Below, piece after piece: positions 1 to 7,805 of a stretch of DNA of 64,000 bases. Position numbers and translations under genes: made by a program. Origin of the DNA: Salinibaculum sp. SYNS191. GTDB lineage: Archaea > Halobacteriota > Halobacteria > Halobacteriales > Haloarculaceae. Location: NCBI RefSeq assembly GCF_037338445.1, contig NZ_CP147838.1, positions 3,472,001-3,536,000 of the forward strand. The letters run 5' to 3'. The notes under the pieces were generated by a model. It worked only from the letters and a program-made list of their open reading frames with translations, did no database searches and was not told where the DNA came from. Positions within the stretch are counted from its first letter, which is position 1. Each line of letters starts with the position of its first letter.

Positions 1-46
1 GATGGTGCTGACGATGGGCGCAATCTGGGGGCTGCTGTATGGGTGA
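1..46 (+). CDS. 3-prime end of an upstream gene, probably lycopene elongase
   Basis: Only the last 14 codons are present, read from position 2 and ending at TGA 44-46. The stop region overlaps the cruF start by 8 bp, so the two genes are translationally linked. In haloarchaeal bacterioruberin operons the gene before cruF is usually the lycopene elongase LyeJ, a membrane prenyltransferase. The visible hydrophobic tail fits a membrane protein but cannot prove identity, so the name is inference from gene order. Confidence 0.5.
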   Translation, partial: MVLTMGAIWGLLYG

Positions 47-893
47 GTTGCGACGGCCCACCGACCGGGTCGACGTCGAGCGAGGGCTCGACAGAGTGGT
101 CGCCGAGAACCGCTTCACCATCGCCGTGGTCTTCCCGCTCGTCGGCGCAGTGCTGCTGCTGGCCAGCGCCGAGGACCTCCTCCCGGCGATTCTGGCCTTC
201 AATCCCTACCTCGTCCTGACGGGCGTACTCGTGATGCGTGCCCCGCTGATCGCCGGCCTGCTGCCGCTGATTCGCCGCCGGGGTGCGCTCGCGCTCGGCG
301 CGCTGACCGCCTACGCCTACGGCATCGAGTGGATTGGCGCGACCACCGGCTTCCCCTACGGCGACTTTCACTACGACATCCCGCTGGGGCCGATGGTGTT
401 CGACACGATTCCGGTGGGTCTGCCGGTGTTTTTCCTGCCGCTCGTGCTCAACAGTTACCTCCTCTGTTTGCTCCTGCTGGGCGACCGCGCCCGGTCGGCG
501 CTCGTTCGGCTCCCGGTGGTCGTCGCCGCCGTCCTCGCCGTCGACCTGGTGCTCGACCCCGCGGCGGTCGCCCTCGGCTTCTGGGACTACGGCGGCGGCG
601 TCTACTACGGCGTCCCGCTGTCGAACTACGCGGGGTGGGTGCTGAGCGCGACGGTGGCGACCGTCCTCGTCGACGCCGCCTTCGACCACGACGCGCTGGT
701 CGAGCGCGTCCAGGGCTGTCCGTACATGCTGGACGACCTGGTGAGCTTCGTGGTGCTGTGGGGTGCCGTCAACGCCTTCTACGGGGCGTGGATACCGGTC
801 GCTGTCGCGGCGCTCTTCGCGGCCGGGTTGCTCCGACTGGACCGGTTCGACTTCGCCGTCTGGCGTGGCGCAGCGGGGCGACAGTCGGGGTAA
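39..893 (+). CDS. cruF: Bisanhydrobacterioruberin hydratase CruF
   Basis: This 284-residue protein is very hydrophobic with about seven membrane segments and matches the archaeal carotenoid-biosynthesis (CruF) family. CruF hydrates the terminal double bonds of bisanhydrobacterioruberin to give the C50 carotenoid bacterioruberin in the membrane. The aromatic, acidic loop around residues 108-118 (GDFHYDIPLGP) and the FWDYGGGVYYGVPLSNY segment near residue 180 are typical of the family. The ATG overlaps the end of the upstream gene, indicating an operon. It is convergent with phytoene synthase, leaving 21 bp between stop codons. Confidence 0.88.
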   Translation: MGELRRPTDRVDVERGLDRVVAENRFTIAVVFPLVGAVLLLASAEDLLPAILAFNPYLVLTGVLVMRAPLIAGLLPLIRRRGALALGALTAYAYGIEWIGATTGFPYGDFHYDIPLGPMVFDTIPVGLPVFFLPLVLNSYLLCLLLLGDRARSALVRLPVVVAAVLAVDLVLDPAAVALGFWDYGGGVYYGVPLSNYAGWVLSATVATVLVDAAFDHDALVERVQGCPYMLDDLVSFVVLWGAVNAFYGAWIPVAVAALFAAGLLRLDRFDFAVWRGAAGRQSG

Positions 894-914
894 GAAGAAC
901 GGAACGGGGAGTCC

Positions 915-1874
915 CTACTCGGGGTGGGGAACGTGGGAGTGGTCGTCGGAGTCCGAGTCGGCGGCGTCGGCCCGTGGAACCGGGCTGACCCGGCGGAACA
1001 CGGTGACGGGGTCCTTGAACCGCCGCCAGTTCCACCAGGTCCGGGCGACGACCAGCATCTTCCGGGGCGTCGACAGGGAGGGTCGGGTCGAGATGACGTC
1101 GAACTCCTGGCGGCGGACGAGGCGGTGGTGTTCCGCGTACAGCGTCGCCGCGAGCAGGACCGCGAACTGGCAGTCCTCGGGGAGGTACTCGATGCCGGCG
1201 ACGCCCTCGCGGTAGAGCTGTTCGGCGCGGCGGAGTTCCGACTGGACGGCACGGCGGAAACCGGGCGTACACTCCTCGTCGCGGAGTTGCTGGACGGTCA
1301 CGTCGTACTCGTCGAGCGTCTCCATCGGGAGGTACACCCGGTCCAGGTCCCGGATGTCCTCGCGGACGTCGCGGATGAAGTTCGTCAACTGGAAGGCCTC
1401 GCCGAGCGCGCCGGCGTGCGGGCTGGCCGCCGCGCGGTCCTCGGGGTCCATCAGCGCGCACATCATGTGGCCGACGGCCGCCGCGGACCCGCGCATGTAC
1501 CCCTCCAGGTCCTCGTAGGTCTCGTAGCGGTCGGTGTCGATGTCGGCGAGCATCGCGTCGATGAACTCGTCGACCTCCTCGTCGGGAATGCCGTGCTCCT
1601 CGCGGATCTCCGCAAAGGCGTCGACCACCGGTTCGTCGGCGGGTTCGTTGCCCAGTGCCGCCTGCCGAATCTCCTCCAGCTGCTCGCGCTGCTGGTCGGG
1701 CGTCAGTTCCTGGTCGCCGTCGACCACCTCGTCGGCGATGCGGAAGAACCCGTACAGGACGTAGGTCGGGCTCCGAATCCGGGCCGGCAGGAGACGAGTC
1801 GCGTAGTAGAACGTCTGGCCAGTTTCCTTGTGGATGGCCTTTCCTCTGTCGAGCTGGGACTCGTTCACACTCAC
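915..1874 (-). CDS. crtB: Phytoene synthase
   Basis: A 319-residue squalene/phytoene synthase that condenses two geranylgeranyl diphosphates to phytoene, the first committed step of carotenoid synthesis. The first aspartate-rich motif DEVVD is at residues 48-52 and the second, DVREDIRDLD, lies near residue 170. Length is normal. Translation most likely starts at GTG 1874; a second GTG at 1868 would remove two residues. It sits convergent to cruF, so substrate synthesis and the last bacterioruberin step lie together but on opposite strands. Confidence 0.93.
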   Translation of the reverse strand: MSVNESQLDRGKAIHKETGQTFYYATRLLPARIRSPTYVLYGFFRIADEVVDGDQELTPDQQREQLEEIRQAALGNEPADEPVVDAFAEIREEHGIPDEEVDEFIDAMLADIDTDRYETYEDLEGYMRGSAAAVGHMMCALMDPEDRAAASPHAGALGEAFQLTNFIRDVREDIRDLDRVYLPMETLDEYDVTVQQLRDEECTPGFRRAVQSELRRAEQLYREGVAGIEYLPEDCQFAVLLAATLYAEHHRLVRRQEFDVISTRPSLSTPRKMLVVARTWWNWRRFKDPVTVFRRVSPVPRADAADSDSDDHSHVPHPE

Positions 1875-1998
1875 TAGACACGACCCTAGACCGTGTAAGT
1901 TAGATACCTAATGAATTTGGGTTAGTGGGGATCGGAGCCGTCAATCGCCCCACTGCGGGCCTCCCGCCCGGTGGAGGGTGGATATACACAGGTGTACT

Positions 1999-2004
1999 TT
2001 TATA
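1999..2004 (+). promoter_or_regulatory. TATA box of the UspA-like gene
   Basis: TTTATA sits 25-30 nt before ATG 2029, the spacing expected for a leaderless haloarchaeal transcript. It supports the start at 2029 rather than the in-frame ATG at 1978, which lies upstream of the box. Confidence 0.65.
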
Positions 2005-2028
2005 CACGGCGGCGGCGAATCTTCCGCC

Positions 2029-2430
2029 ATGGTACGGTTGATTGTCGGCACTGACGGCGAGCAGACCAGCGAACGGCTCGTCGAGTACCTCCAGCGGGTT
2101 CTCGACGAGGACGACGCGGTGTACGGCGTGAACTCTCTCGTCGGCGGGGACAGAACCTCCGCCGACGACATCGCCGACGGCGAGGCGGCACTCGACGTCC
2201 TGGAGGATGGACTCGGGGAGAGCGTCGAGTTCGAGGCCGACCAGTTCGTCCGGGGCAACGAGCCCGTCGTCGACCTGCTGGACGCGGCCGACCGCCACGA
2301 CGCCGACGAGTTCGTCATCGGCATCCGCAAGCGCTCCCCGGTCGGGAAGATGGTCTTCGGCTCGACCGCGCAACATCTCCTGCTCGAGACCGACCTCCCC
2401 GTCCGGACCGTCCCGCTCGTCTCGGACTGA
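2029..2430 (+). CDS. Universal stress protein (UspA) family protein
   Basis: A 133-residue single-domain UspA-like protein. It opens with a short beta strand ending in GTDGE, equivalent to the usual DGS nucleotide loop, and closes with the ATP-binding signature region GIRKRSPVGKMVFGST, a good match to G-2x-G-9x-G-S/T. Such proteins bind nucleotides and accompany stress responses; no specific partner can be named. The start is set by the TATA box at 1999. The N-terminal half is less conserved than the C-terminal signature. Confidence 0.75.
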   Translation: MVRLIVGTDGEQTSERLVEYLQRVLDEDDAVYGVNSLVGGDRTSADDIADGEAALDVLEDGLGESVEFEADQFVRGNEPVVDLLDAADRHDADEFVIGIRKRSPVGKMVFGSTAQHLLLETDLPVRTVPLVSD

Positions 2431-2468
2431 CCGAAACCGTTTTTGGACACGTGAGTCCAGATAGAGAC

Positions 2469-2738
2469 ATGACTCGTCAGGAACTCGCGACAGCCAGCGA
2501 CCTGCTCGCGTCGGCCGCGGAAGACAGCAGCGGCGACGACGCGGACCGTCTCGCGGACCTCTCGGCCCAGCTCGACACGCTGGCCGAGCGGGACACCGAC
2601 CCCGACCACGGCCGCCTCGCACGCATCGAATCCGCCCTGGGTGACGTCCAGAGCGACGCCAGCGACGACGTCGCCGCGACCATCGACGACGCGCTCGACG
2701 CCATCCACGACTTCCGCGAGACCATCGAGGGCGTCTAG
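2469..2738 (+). CDS. Conserved small helical protein of unknown function
   Basis: An 89-residue acidic protein, predicted almost wholly alpha-helical, with heptad-like Leu/Ala spacing. No catalytic motif or membrane segment is visible. It resembles a family of small haloarchaeal hypotheticals beginning MTRQEL (possibly DUF7553), recalled rather than searched. The ATG at 2469 is preferred to an in-frame GTG at 2451, because a T-rich TATA-like tract at 2440-2444 sits 25-29 nt before it. It follows the UspA gene on the same strand after 38 bp. Confidence 0.6.
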   Translation: MTRQELATASDLLASAAEDSSGDDADRLADLSAQLDTLAERDTDPDHGRLARIESALGDVQSDASDDVAATIDDALDAIHDFRETIEGV

Positions 2739-2906
2739 AAGCAGCACTCCTGGCTACCGGGTACCGGGTGCAACTGGTCGGTCCGGCGTAGCGACGGGTC
2801 CCGGCCTGCGGCGGGACCGAAAAGACCGTCACGGGTCGCCTGGGGTAACACAAACCGCTGTTTGTACCATCAGTAGGCCTACTTGGGTCCCGGGTCCAGG
2901 GACTGT

Positions 2907-3488
2907 ATGGACAGACGCACGTTTCTCGCGACGGGACTGGCCGGGGCCGGCCTCGCCACTGCCGGCTGTTCCGGGCTGCTCGGCAGCACAGTCCCGCTGA
3001 CCGTCGAGGAGACGGAACCGGAGGACGAGGGCCGCGAAAAGTACCTCATCTGCCGCCACGACGGCCAGCGCATCCTCGCGGTCGGCTTCGACCAGCGCTC
3101 GCTCCAGCGCTCGCCCACCGACGACTTCGGCTTTCGCATCACGAACTCCCACGACGACACGAAAATCGAGTCGTTCACCGTCGACCTCCGCGCGCCGCGG
3201 ACGTCCGTCGACCCGCCGGCGAACATCTACCTCAAGGCCCCTTCCGGCGGGCTCTGGCCGGACCTCACCTACGAGGAGGTCGAAGACCTCTGGACGCGCA
3301 TCGAACTCGACGACACCGGCGAACTGGGGGAGGGCACGCTGAATCTGGAGACGCTCGTCGACCCCAACGCGACGCCGGTCACGGAGGTCGGCATCCGGGT
3401 CGAGATGGAACTGTCCTCGACGGAGTCCGGCCGGCGGTACACCCTCGACACTGTCACCGAGTTCGAACCCGTCGTCGAACGGTCCTGA
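2907..3488 (+). CDS. Tat-exported lipoprotein of unknown function
   Basis: The 193-residue protein starts MDRRTFLATG, a twin-arginine signal, followed by a lipobox ending TAGC at residue 21. The Cys is the likely lipidated N-terminus after cleavage. The mature part is acidic and rich in beta-strand-like segments, and I recognise no domain in it. The ATG at 2907 is chosen because it places the RR motif at the N-terminus; an ATG eight codons upstream would spoil the signal. It is probably anchored on the outer face of the membrane. Confidence 0.72.
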   Translation: MDRRTFLATGLAGAGLATAGCSGLLGSTVPLTVEETEPEDEGREKYLICRHDGQRILAVGFDQRSLQRSPTDDFGFRITNSHDDTKIESFTVDLRAPRTSVDPPANIYLKAPSGGLWPDLTYEEVEDLWTRIELDDTGELGEGTLNLETLVDPNATPVTEVGIRVEMELSSTESGRRYTLDTVTEFEPVVERS

Positions 3489-3533
3489 GGGTCGAACCGC
3501 GGTTTCAAGGCGGCGGCCCGCGCAGTCGGGAGC

Positions 3534-4040
3534 ATGCTCAGAGCAGTCGACGGGATGGAACCCGACGTCGCCGACTCGGCCTACGTCGACGAGGCCGCGG
3601 TCGTCATCGGCGACGTGGTCGTCGAGGACGAGGCCAGCGTCTGGCCGAACACCACGCTGCGCGGGGACCACGGACAGATCGTGGTCGGCGAACGCGCGAA
3701 CGTCCAGGACAACGCCGTGCTCCACGAGGACGCCGTCCTCGGCCCGGACGTCACGGTCGGCCACAGCGCCATCGTCCACGCCTGCACGGTCGAACGCGGC
3801 GCGCTCGTCGGTATGAACGCCGTGGTCCTCGATGACGCACACATCGGGGAGGGAGCGGTCGTCGCGGCCGGCAGCGTCGTCACCGACGGCACCGAGGTCC
3901 CGCCGGAGACGATGGTGGTCGGCGCGCCGGCCGAGGTGAAGGCCGAACTCGACGGGTCGATGAGCGAGGCGACGGCCGAGCACTACGCCGACCTGGCGCG
4001 CACGTACGAGGCGACCGGCGAGCGACTGGACGAGCGGTAG
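3534..4040 (+). CDS. Gamma-carbonic anhydrase family protein (left-handed beta-helix)
   Basis: A 168-residue protein made of hexapeptide repeats ([IV]-G-x-x-x-x), which form a left-handed parallel beta-helix, followed by a C-terminal helix. The histidines in VLHEDA and VGHSAIVHAC match the three zinc ligands of gamma-carbonic anhydrases (Cam and YrdA type). That makes CO2 hydration possible, although many family members have no proven activity. An acetyltransferase role is less likely because the three-His pattern is kept. Confidence 0.8.
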   Translation: MLRAVDGMEPDVADSAYVDEAAVVIGDVVVEDEASVWPNTTLRGDHGQIVVGERANVQDNAVLHEDAVLGPDVTVGHSAIVHACTVERGALVGMNAVVLDDAHIGEGAVVAAGSVVTDGTEVPPETMVVGAPAEVKAELDGSMSEATAEHYADLARTYEATGERLDER

Positions 4041-4451
4041 TCACCCGGTCAGCGTTCCGCGCCAGGCGTCCCAGGCCACGTCACAGCCGACGTGGACGGC
4101 GAGGACGACGCCGGCCGCCAGCGCGAGCGGCGGCGAGACGGCCGAGAGCGCGGCCACGAGCGCCACCGTGATGACGGCGTGACTCGCCAGCCGCGTCCAG
4201 ACACCCACGTCGCCGACCTCGAAGATGGCGTCCTGGTCGAGCAGTGCCATCCGGGGGTCACGGAGACAGCGGACCAGCGGTTCCCACGTCCCGGTCCGGA
4301 CGCGGGCGATGAGGAAGTGGTCGAGGTCGACGAACGTCCCCAGCAGCGCCGCCCCGACGACGAGCAGCGGGGCCGACAGCGGCGTCTCGACTGTCAGCGC
4401 CAGGACGACGCCGACGGCGGCCGAAATCGGGAAGTGGTGCCGCGAGCGCAT
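4041..4451 (-). CDS. Four-helix membrane protein with a DLDH motif
   Basis: A 136-residue integral membrane protein with four hydrophobic segments. The DLDH at residues 42-45 recalls the metal-dependent hydrolase-like membrane family (YdjM/DUF457 type), but the rest of that family's motif set is not evident, so no reaction is assigned. It lies 7 bp downstream of the DR2241-like gene on the same strand and is probably cotranscribed with it and CbiX. Its stop codon abuts the convergent gamma-carbonic anhydrase gene. Confidence 0.6.
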   Translation of the reverse strand: MRSRHHFPISAAVGVVLALTVETPLSAPLLVVGAALLGTFVDLDHFLIARVRTGTWEPLVRCLRDPRMALLDQDAIFEVGDVGVWTRLASHAVITVALVAALSAVSPPLALAAGVVLAVHVGCDVAWDAWRGTLTG

Positions 4452-4458
4452 ACGGCGG

Positions 4459-5559
4459 TCAGTCGCCGCCCCCGTCTTCGTCCCGGTCGGTCGGGACGCC
4501 TGAGAGAGTGCCGTCGCTCATGCGCTTGGCGCGCAGGTATCGCGCGCGCCAGCGGTTCGCGCCGTCGCTGAAATCGGCCTCGCGCACGTCGTCCGCCCGG
4601 CCGTCGGCGACGGCGTCGACGATTTCCTCGACCTGTTCCTTCTCGCTGGGCGTGAGTTCGAACTCGTAGGTCCGCGCCTCCTCGCCCTCGATGCGGGCCC
4701 AGCGCCGGGCGGCAGAGATGACGAGCGAGCAGGGTTCCCGGCAGGGGAACGTCCCGTCCCCACCGTGGACGTCCAGGTCGGTCTCCTCGTCGTACTCCCA
4801 CTCGCGCCGTTTCAGGCACTGGGAATCCGCACAGCAGGCTTCGGCGACCCACTCGACGTGCTCGTGGCCCTCGCCGCGGTCCCAGGTGTCGACGACGCCG
4901 TAGATACCGGTCTGCCGGCCGGCGGTCTCCCGCCAGTGGCTCACGTCCAGGTCGCCCGCCCGCTCGCGGTGCCAGTTCGCAATCGTCGCGGGGTAGAAGG
5001 TGTCGACCGCTCTGACCACCGCGGCCGGTTCGAGGTCGACGAAGGCCCACCCGCGCTGGAGCGTCGGCGCAGTCGAGAGCGGGCGGTAGCGCCCGCGGTC
5101 GTCGTGCTTGGCGAGTTCCCGGGCGTCCAGCGGGTCCGTGTGGACGGCCAGGTCCTCGACGCGCTCGCCGGCGTCGTCGACGTGGCGGACCTCGTACGCG
5201 CGCCGGCCGACCTCGACGGTTCGCGCCCGGATGCGGAGTTGCCCCCAGTCCCGGGCGACACCGTCGGCCAGGCGCTCGCGCCGGTCGGACAGGGACAGGT
5301 CGTCGGCACCCTCGACCCACCGGAGGAACGCCCGGCGGTCGGGTGCGTCCGGTGCGACTCGCTCCCAGAAGTACCACTCCGTGACGGCCTCGCTGTGGCG
5401 GCGCGCGGCGTCGCGAAGTTCCGCGTCGGTGAGTCCGTGGTAGGTCGCGTCCGGCACCGAGAAGTCGTAGGTGCCGTCCGACTCGCTGGCCGTCAGTACC
5501 TCGGTGTCGACCCCCTCCGCGGCCGCCGTCAGGAGCGCCTCGACCTGCTCGGCCTTCAT
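4459..5559 (-). CDS. DR2241-like protein with a C-terminal Fe-S-type cysteine cluster
   Basis: A 366-residue soluble protein with Cys in EACCADSQC and FPCREPC near residues 243-280, a pattern suited to a 4Fe-4S cluster. This resembles Deinococcus DR2241-type proteins, which carry a stabilising domain and an Fe-S domain and occur beside CbiX. The ATG overlaps the CbiX stop by 4 bp (ATGA), so the two are translationally coupled. A role in cobalt or sirohydrochlorin-type tetrapyrrole chemistry is inferred from that partner. The open frame continues upstream but does not encode the protein there. Confidence 0.7.
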   Translation of the reverse strand: MKAEQVEALLTAAAEGVDTEVLTASESDGTYDFSVPDATYHGLTDAELRDAARRHSEAVTEWYFWERVAPDAPDRRAFLRWVEGADDLSLSDRRERLADGVARDWGQLRIRARTVEVGRRAYEVRHVDDAGERVEDLAVHTDPLDARELAKHDDRGRYRPLSTAPTLQRGWAFVDLEPAAVVRAVDTFYPATIANWHRERAGDLDVSHWRETAGRQTGIYGVVDTWDRGEGHEHVEWVAEACCADSQCLKRREWEYDEETDLDVHGGDGTFPCREPCSLVISAARRWARIEGEEARTYEFELTPSEKEQVEEIVDAVADGRADDVREADFSDGANRWRARYLRAKRMSDGTLSGVPTDRDEDGGGD

Positions 5560-6419
5560 CGGCTCCCCTCCACGGTACCGGCCGCTCCGACGCTCGCTGT
5601 CTCCACGTCCGCGCCGGCGTCGAGTGCCCGCTCCAGCACCACGTCCGCGAGCAGGGGTTCGGTCCCGACAGCGCCCGCGTACCAGATGCGCCGGCCGTCG
5701 ACAGTCGCCGGCGTCTCCCACTCGCCGCTGCCGTCGGTCAGGCCCATGTCCTCGGGGATGTCCTCCCGGGTGTGGTAGCCGTCGGCGATAAAGAGCGGGA
5801 CGACGACGACGTCCTCCGTCGAGAAGTGGCCGGTCACGCCGTCGACTTCCGGTTCCTCGTCGAGAAAGAGCGCCCGGACCTCCGCGAAGCGCCCGCGCTC
5901 GCGGATCCGGTCGGCGTGGTACTCGATGGCCTTCGCGGAGTTCTCGTTGCGCTTCGTCCCGTGGCCGACGACCGCGAGCCCGACGCCCGGCCCCACGTCG
6001 GGGTCGCCCGTGACGGACTTCGCCCGCTGGACGATGACGTCGCTCATCTCGTCGTGGGTCCCGACCGGACCGCAGTAGTGGACCGTCGCCCCGACGTCGC
6101 CGGCCGTGAAGGTGGCGTGGTCGGCGCTGGTCCCGTCGGAGTCCCAGGCGGCGGGGTCCCACTCCTCCAGGCGGAGTTCGCGGGGAATCACCTCCTCGGT
6201 GAAGTACCCCTCGCTGATGAACAGCGGGACGACGTACACCTCGTCGGCGGTGAGCGTCCGCAGTACTTCGCGGAAGGACGGCTCCTCCTTCCAGAACGCT
6301 TCCCTGACTTCGTCGAACGCCCCCGTCGCGCGGATGCGGTCGGCGTGCGCGAAGGCGGGCGCGCTCGACCCGGGATTGAGGTGGGACCCGTGGGCCGCGA
6401 TGACGAGCGCGGTGGTCAT
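5556..6419 (-). CDS. cbiX: CbiX-type sirohydrochlorin cobaltochelatase family protein
   Basis: A 287-residue protein with two CbiX/CbiK-like halves. The first begins with ALVIAAHGSHLNPG (His9 region) and continues to VVPLFISEGYFTEE; the second repeats the pattern as LAVVGHGTKRNEN and VVPLFIADGYHTRE. The conserved His in AHGS and GHGT and the acidic/His loop after VPLFI are the metal and tetrapyrrole ligands of class II chelatases. It likely inserts cobalt into sirohydrochlorin in the anaerobic cobalamin route. It is first in a run with the DR2241-like gene and a membrane protein. Confidence 0.85.
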   Translation of the reverse strand: MTTALVIAAHGSHLNPGSSAPAFAHADRIRATGAFDEVREAFWKEEPSFREVLRTLTADEVYVVPLFISEGYFTEEVIPRELRLEEWDPAAWDSDGTSADHATFTAGDVGATVHYCGPVGTHDEMSDVIVQRAKSVTGDPDVGPGVGLAVVGHGTKRNENSAKAIEYHADRIRERGRFAEVRALFLDEEPEVDGVTGHFSTEDVVVVPLFIADGYHTREDIPEDMGLTDGSGEWETPATVDGRRIWYAGAVGTEPLLADVVLERALDAGADVETASVGAAGTVEGSR

Positions 6420-6560
6420 ACGCGGGATAGGGCGGAGCCGTCCTTTAGGACTTCGTCCCCGGCAGGGTCAGGACCGTCGTATATATATCTTCTCCCGGGT
6501 TGCTGTCTCGGCAACTCACGGACTCGGTTTATGGAAGCGGGGAGTGAAGACCGGAGTGCG

Positions 6561-7610
6561 ATGGTCCCGAATCGGTCCTCCGTGCTGGTGGTCTGTCTCG
6601 CCGCCGCTCTCGCCCTGAGCGGGTGCGCAGGCCAGCAGCTCACCGACGACCAGGAGCAGCGTGTCGCCGAGAAGTTCGAGGAGCGGCTGTCGGAAATCGA
6701 CGGGTATCACGCGACCGTAACGGTATCGTCCACGTTCGACAACCGGAGTTTCGAGATGACCACGGAGGTGTGGGCCCGTACCGGTACCGGCGAGATGCGC
6801 CAGGAAGTCCTCGCCCCACCGGACCGGGCCGGCAGCAAGACCGTCTCGAACGGGTCGGTCATGTGGACGTACAACGCCGCCGAGAACACGGCCACTCGCA
6901 TCGAGGTCCCCGACGTGGGCACGACCAACACCGTCCCGCGGGTCGAACGGCTGGTCGAGAACTTCGACATCTACTCGAACGGGACGGTCGACCTGAACGG
7001 GACGGAGACGCACAAACTGACGCTCGTCCCCAACGAGTCCGCTGGCCCCGCCCTCTCGGGAACCATCACCATGTGGGTCGACACCGAGAAACTGTTCCCG
7101 GTGAAGATGTCGATGGCGTTCGGCGAGGCGACGTCTACCGTCCGCTACCGGAACCTGACGCTCGATCCCGACTTCGAGGACGGGACCTTCGAGTTCGACC
7201 TCCCCGAAGACGCCGAGGTCCGGACACCCTCCACCCCGAACGTCTCGGAGTTCCAGTCCTACGACCGCCTCGCTGACGCCGTCGACCGCCCGATTCCCGG
7301 GCGGGAACTGGCCGACCGGTTCGCCTTCGAGCGCGGGTCGGTCGTCGACGGGTCGACGTCCATCGTCTCGCTGGAGTACGCCGACCGCGACCGGACGGTG
7401 ACGATGCAGGTGACGGCGGCCGGCGAGAGGAATCCGTCCGACGGCGAGAACGTCTCGGTCGGCGACCGGACCGCCCAGTACTCGGAGTTCGGGCAGATGG
7501 CGTCGCTCACCTGGACCTGCGAGGACACCGCCTACACCCTCCTCGGACAGTTCGAGCAGGAGACGCTGGTCGACATCGCCGCCGACATCGAGTGCCCGAG
7601 TCCCCGCTGA
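6561..7610 (+). CDS. LolA/LppX-like surface lipoprotein
   Basis: A 349-residue lipoprotein with a hydrophobic signal and lipobox LALSGC ending at about residue 22. The mature region begins with a helix and continues as many beta strands, resembling the half-barrel fold of outer-membrane-lipoprotein-sorting proteins, with a C-terminal domain found in archaeal relatives. Several N-x-S/T sequons suggest an extracellular location. An in-frame ATG at 6531 would add ten residues before the signal. A TATA-like tract lies at 6479-6488. The next gene is a paralogue. Confidence 0.68.
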   Translation: MVPNRSSVLVVCLAAALALSGCAGQQLTDDQEQRVAEKFEERLSEIDGYHATVTVSSTFDNRSFEMTTEVWARTGTGEMRQEVLAPPDRAGSKTVSNGSVMWTYNAAENTATRIEVPDVGTTNTVPRVERLVENFDIYSNGTVDLNGTETHKLTLVPNESAGPALSGTITMWVDTEKLFPVKMSMAFGEATSTVRYRNLTLDPDFEDGTFEFDLPEDAEVRTPSTPNVSEFQSYDRLADAVDRPIPGRELADRFAFERGSVVDGSTSIVSLEYADRDRTVTMQVTAAGERNPSDGENVSVGDRTAQYSEFGQMASLTWTCEDTAYTLLGQFEQETLVDIAADIECPSPR

Positions 7611-7653
7611 CGCACATCACCATCCCCACTGACGCGTATCTCCCCGCTGACGT
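7601..7653 (+). repeat. Three spaced copies of a 12-13-bp motif at a gene end
   Basis: The motif TCCCC(G/A)CTGACG occurs at 7601, 7623 and 7641. The first copy includes the lipoprotein stop codon (TGA 7608-7610). Spacings are 22 and 18 bp. No function is assigned. Confidence 0.7.
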
Positions 7654-7805
7654 TCGCGCCCTCCCCACACACCCCCCCCCAATGACAGGAGACAGTCACG
7701 TTCGTCACACAGTGTCCGGTCCCCCGCGCAAACTGGTGTGATGTGGTCACAACGGACTCGCAAGGCATATTAGTGGGTTTCCGACAACAGTACCAACAGA
7801 GTTGC

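Noticed and set aside
769..1881. 370-codon minus-strand frame over crtB
   Set aside because: Alternative frame of the same strand as crtB; Arg/Pro-rich with no phytoene synthase motifs.
5560..6162. Upstream extension of the DR2241-like frame
   Set aside because: The extension lies out of frame inside cbiX and is Arg-rich; the ATGA overlap start at 5559 is far better.
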